From Chloroflexota bacterium (GTDB lineage: Bacteria > Chloroflexota > Anaerolineae > Anaerolineales > Villigracilaceae), in contig JAKANW010000114.1 of the NCBI GenBank assembly GCA_021823555.1, positions 1 through 7,843 of the forward strand: a stretch of 7,843 bases of DNA, read 5' to 3'. A program made the position numbers and the translations under genes. Each line of letters starts with the position of its first letter. The first letter of the stretch is position 1. Of this stretch, positions 5,890 through 7,843 are shown in pieces. The notes under the pieces were generated by a model. It had not been told where the DNA came from and searched no databases. It was given only the letters and a program-made list of their open reading frames with translations.

Positions 5890-6624
5890 ATGAAGGAATT
5901 CATTTACTCACGCAATGCCGTCTACGAAATCCTGTGCGCCAGGCGCAGGGGTGTGTTTCGCATCCAGGTCGCCGAGGGGACGCAGGAAAAAGGCCGCCTG
6001 GATGAAATTCTGCGCCTTGCCAGGGAGCGGAAGATTCTGGTCGAAAGACTGCCGCGCCCGCGGCTGGACAAGATCCACCAGAACCATCAAGGCGTGGTGG
6101 CGGAGGTTGGCGCGTATCCATACAGCGACGTGCTCGATATTCTTGAGTGTGCCCGCCAGAAGAGCGAACTGCCCTTCGTATTGCTGCTCGACTCGCTCAA
6201 CGACCCGCAGAATTTTGGGACTCTCTTGCGCACGGCAGAGTCGGTCGGCGTGCATGGCGTGATCCTGCCGCTGGCGCACACGGTCGAGGTGACGCCGGCA
6301 GTGGTCAATGCCTCATCAGGCGCGAGCGAGCATCTGCGCATTGCACGCTGGAACTTGTCCCAGGCGATTGACATGCTCAAGGACGCGGAACTGTGGATCG
6401 TCGGACTGGACCAGGCCGGGGCGGAGATGGAAGCGGGCAGCCGTCACCTGCGCGGCGCGCTCGGGCTGGTGGTCGGCTCGGAGGGCGAGGGCATCCGCCC
6501 GCTGGTCAAATCCAAATGCGACATCCTGCTCAAGCTGCCCATGCGCGGGCAGATCGAATCGCTCAACGCAGCGGTGGCGGGATCGATCGCTTTATATCTA
6601 GCGTATCTGGCAAGAAAATCCTAA
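5890..6624 (+). CDS. rlmB: 23S rRNA (guanosine-2'-O-)-methyltransferase, RlmB type (SpoU/TrmH family)
   Basis: A 244-residue SPOUT-class enzyme that transfers methyl from S-adenosylmethionine to a ribose 2'-OH of 23S rRNA (G2251 in E. coli numbering, in the peptidyl-transferase P loop). The N-terminal 80 residues form the RNA substrate-binding domain ('SRNAVYEIL', ending 'QNHQGVVAEV'). The knotted catalytic domain shows all three motifs: motif 1 'LDSLNDPQNFGTLLRTAES' with Asn108 and Arg114, motif 2 'LVVGSEGEGI' (residues 193-202), and motif 3 'LPMRGQIESLNAAVA' with Glu223, Ser224 and Asn226. Length is normal for RlmB. ATG 5890 has AGG (5883-5885) 4 bases upstream, an acceptable ribosome site. 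The last two codons and the TAA stop (6622-6624) lie within a long palindrome, so the C-terminus may have been set by that element. A tRNA Gm18-type or other TrmH-family target is possible but less likely given the N-terminal domain. Confidence 0.93.
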   Translation: MKEFIYSRNAVYEILCARRRGVFRIQVAEGTQEKGRLDEILRLARERKILVERLPRPRLDKIHQNHQGVVAEVGAYPYSDVLDILECARQKSELPFVLLLDSLNDPQNFGTLLRTAESVGVHGVILPLAHTVEVTPAVVNASSGASEHLRIARWNLSQAIDMLKDAELWIVGLDQAGAEMEAGSRHLRGALGLVVGSEGEGIRPLVKSKCDILLKLPMRGQIESLNAAVAGSIALYLAYLARKS

Positions 6625-6648
6625 AGGTCTTAAAGACCTTTAGGATTT
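6616..6648. repeat. Perfect 33-base palindrome overlapping the rlmB stop codon
   Basis: Sixteen bases (6616-6631) pair perfectly with 6633-6648 around a single central A at 6632. The left arm reads AAATCCTAAAGGTCTT and the right arm is its exact reverse complement. In RNA it would form about 14 pairs with a TTAAA loop. The first arm includes the rlmB stop (6622-6624), and the right arm ends 5 bases before the ribosome site of the GH1 gene. A short ATTT follows; there is no real T-run. It could be a bidirectional terminator, a dimeric-repressor operator for the GH1 gene, an mRNA-processing hairpin, or a dispersed repeat. Confidence 0.85.
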
Positions 6649-6653
6649 GTATC

Positions 6654-6658
6654 AGGAG
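6654..6658 (+). promoter_or_regulatory. Strong ribosome binding site of the GH1 gene
   Basis: AGGAG at 6654-6658 is followed by a 6-base spacer and ATG 6665, near-ideal for initiation. It is one of only two strong Shine-Dalgarno sites in the window (the other precedes the epimerase) and sits just downstream of the palindrome, so hairpin formation would not bury it. Confidence 0.85.
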
Positions 6659-6664
6659 AAACCC

Positions 6665-7843
6665 ATGCCTCAGGCAACCTATCATTTTCCGCGCGGCTTC
6701 TTGTGGGGAACCGCCACTGCTGCTCATCAAGTGGAAGGCAACAATACCAATAATCAATGGTGGCAGTGGGAGCAGGACGGCCATACCGATGGCAAGTCTG
6801 GTCTGGCCTGCGATTGGTGGGGAGGCCGCTGGCGCGAGGACTTCGACCGCGCCGCCGAGGGCGGGCAGAACGCGCATCGCTTCTCGGTCGAATGGAGCCG
6901 CATCCAACCCGCGCCTGATAAATGGGATGAAGACGCGTTGGAGAAATACCGTCTCATGTTGCGCGGACTGCGCGACCGCAACATGACCGCGCTGGTCAGC
7001 CTGCATCACTTCAGTGACCCGCTCTGGCTGTGGGATGCTTCGAGGAACTCGGGCAAGGTTGGCTGGGAGGCGGAAGACATTGCGCCCCTGTTCGAGAAGT
7101 TCGTGCGCAAGACTGTGGACGCGTTGAAGGAATACGTCACGTTGTGGTGTACGATCAATGAACCAAACGTGTACGCCCTGAGTGGTTATGCCAATGGCTC
7201 CTTTCCTCCCGGAGTGAATGACATCAAGCGCGCGGTGCAAGTGGAAGCCAATATGCTGCGCGCTCATGCGGCGGCCTATCGCGCCATCCATGAGATCCAG
7301 CCGGAAGCACGCGTGGGCTATGCCCTGCATTACCGCCCGATGGCGGCCAAGACTCCCTGGTCGCCGCTCGACATCCTGATGCGCAACATTCGGTATGAAG
7401 GCGTCAACATGGCGTTCCCGTCCGGCATCAGCACGGGGGTGTTGAAGTCGCCGGTTGGAAATATCCAGGTCCCGGAAGCGCGTGACACGCAGGATTATCT
7501 CGGCATCAATTATTACTCGGTGGATACCATCTCGTTCAACCTGGCGAACTCCAAGGAACTCTTCACTCACAGTGGTTTTCCCGATGACGCTGATTTCAGC
7601 GACAATCGTTTCCTCGCCAATATCCCTGAGGGGTTCTTCGACACCCTCAAATGGGCCGTGCGGACCTACCCCAACCTGCCGCTCATCGTCACCGAGAACG
7701 GAGTGGAATGCGCGGATGACCATATACGCCCGCGCTACCTGGCGCAGCACATTCACCAGATGTGGCGTGCGGTCAACTTCAACTGGCCGGTCAAGGGCTA
7801 CTTCCACTGGTCGCTGGTGGACAACTTCGAATGGGAGCGCGGC
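6665..7843 (+). CDS. Glycoside hydrolase family 1 beta-glycosidase, 3' end outside window
   Basis: 393 residues are present without a stop; GH1 enzymes are usually about 420-450, so perhaps 30-60 residues are missing. GH1 retaining enzymes release beta-linked glucose, galactose or related sugars from oligosaccharides or glycosides. Visible signatures are: the N-terminal 'FPRGFLWGTATAAHQVEG' with Gln22, His114-His115 in 'SLHHFSDPLW', the acid/base Glu166 in 'TINEPN', the nucleophile Glu344 in 'VTENG', and the glycone-binding 'WSLVDNFEW' with Glu389 and Trp390. Both catalytic glutamates are present. The region between the barrel strands carrying them is short, and the usual F-x-D-P-L pattern reads 'MAFPSGISTG', as in compact GH1 members. 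There is no signal peptide, so it should act in the cytoplasm on imported sugars. ATG 6665 is set by the strong ribosome site. Sugar specificity (glucosidase, galactosidase, fucosidase) cannot be read from the sequence. Confidence 0.96.
   Translation, partial: MPQATYHFPRGFLWGTATAAHQVEGNNTNNQWWQWEQDGHTDGKSGLACDWWGGRWREDFDRAAEGGQNAHRFSVEWSRIQPAPDKWDEDALEKYRLMLRGLRDRNMTALVSLHHFSDPLWLWDASRNSGKVGWEAEDIAPLFEKFVRKTVDALKEYVTLWCTINEPNVYALSGYANGSFPPGVNDIKRAVQVEANMLRAHAAAYRAIHEIQPEARVGYALHYRPMAAKTPWSPLDILMRNIRYEGVNMAFPSGISTGVLKSPVGNIQVPEARDTQDYLGINYYSVDTISFNLANSKELFTHSGFPDDADFSDNRFLANIPEGFFDTLKWAVRTYPNLPLIVTENGVECADDHIRPRYLAQHIHQMWRAVNFNWPVKGYFHWSLVDNFEWERG

Noticed and set aside
6393..6986. 197-codon plus-strand frame crossing the end of rlmB into the GH1 gene
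   Set aside because: It lies out of frame with both conserved genes and its arginine/glycine-rich low-complexity translation is typical of a frame-shifted shadow.
6563..7807. Long open reading frame of 414 codons on the minus strand opposite the GH1 gene
   Set aside because: It is the antisense shadow of a clear GH1 enzyme with both catalytic glutamates. Its translation is rich in His, Arg and Gln with no family motif, and it crosses the palindrome and the end of rlmB. High-GC codon bias often keeps the opposite strand open.

Overview
All seven complete or near-complete genes and the two edge-truncated ones in this 7.8 kb window lie on the plus strand. The gene mix and protein style (EF4/LepA end, flippase-like membrane protein, rhomboid, CDP-paratose-epimerase-like SDR, Tat-exported sulfatase-fold enzyme, RlmB, short-type GH1 beta-glycosidase) suggest a chromosomal segment from an Anaerolineae-like member of the Chloroflexota. 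That assignment is my recognition of protein flavour, not a database result. There is no rRNA, tRNA, CRISPR array, transposase or phage gene, and no gene-free stretch over 300 bases.

Layout. Positions 1-596 hold the C-terminal third of lepA (EF4). A 125-base gap with repeat-like inverted sequences follows. Positions 722-3457 are a tight cluster: a flippase-like integral membrane protein of the lysylphosphatidylglycerol-synthase transmembrane family, a rhomboid serine protease starting 2 bases later, and an SDR epimerase resembling CDP-paratose 2-epimerase whose true start is ATG 2432. A 176-base gap has weak hairpins at its left end and a good sigma70-type promoter at its right end. This promoter probably drives a two-gene unit: a five-helix membrane protein of unknown function (3634-4212) and a Tat-exported alkaline-phosphatase/sulfatase-superfamily enzyme (4226-5785) in which the usual formylglycine cysteine position is threonine. 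Next comes a gap with a perfect 14-bp inverted repeat, then rlmB (5890-6624). Its stop codon lies inside a perfect 33-base palindrome that separates it from a GH1 beta-glycosidase (6665 to the window end, truncated).

How they may work together. LepA and RlmB are ordinary translation/ribosome genes. The middle genes all concern the cell envelope or sugars: a possible lipid or lipid-linked substrate transporter, an intramembrane protease, a nucleotide-sugar epimerase, and an exported phospho/sulfo-transferase or hydrolase with a membrane partner. This is compatible with surface-glycan or envelope-lipid work, but nothing here proves one shared pathway. The least described parts are the membrane protein plus threonine-type sulfatase-fold pair and the three intergenic inverted-repeat elements.
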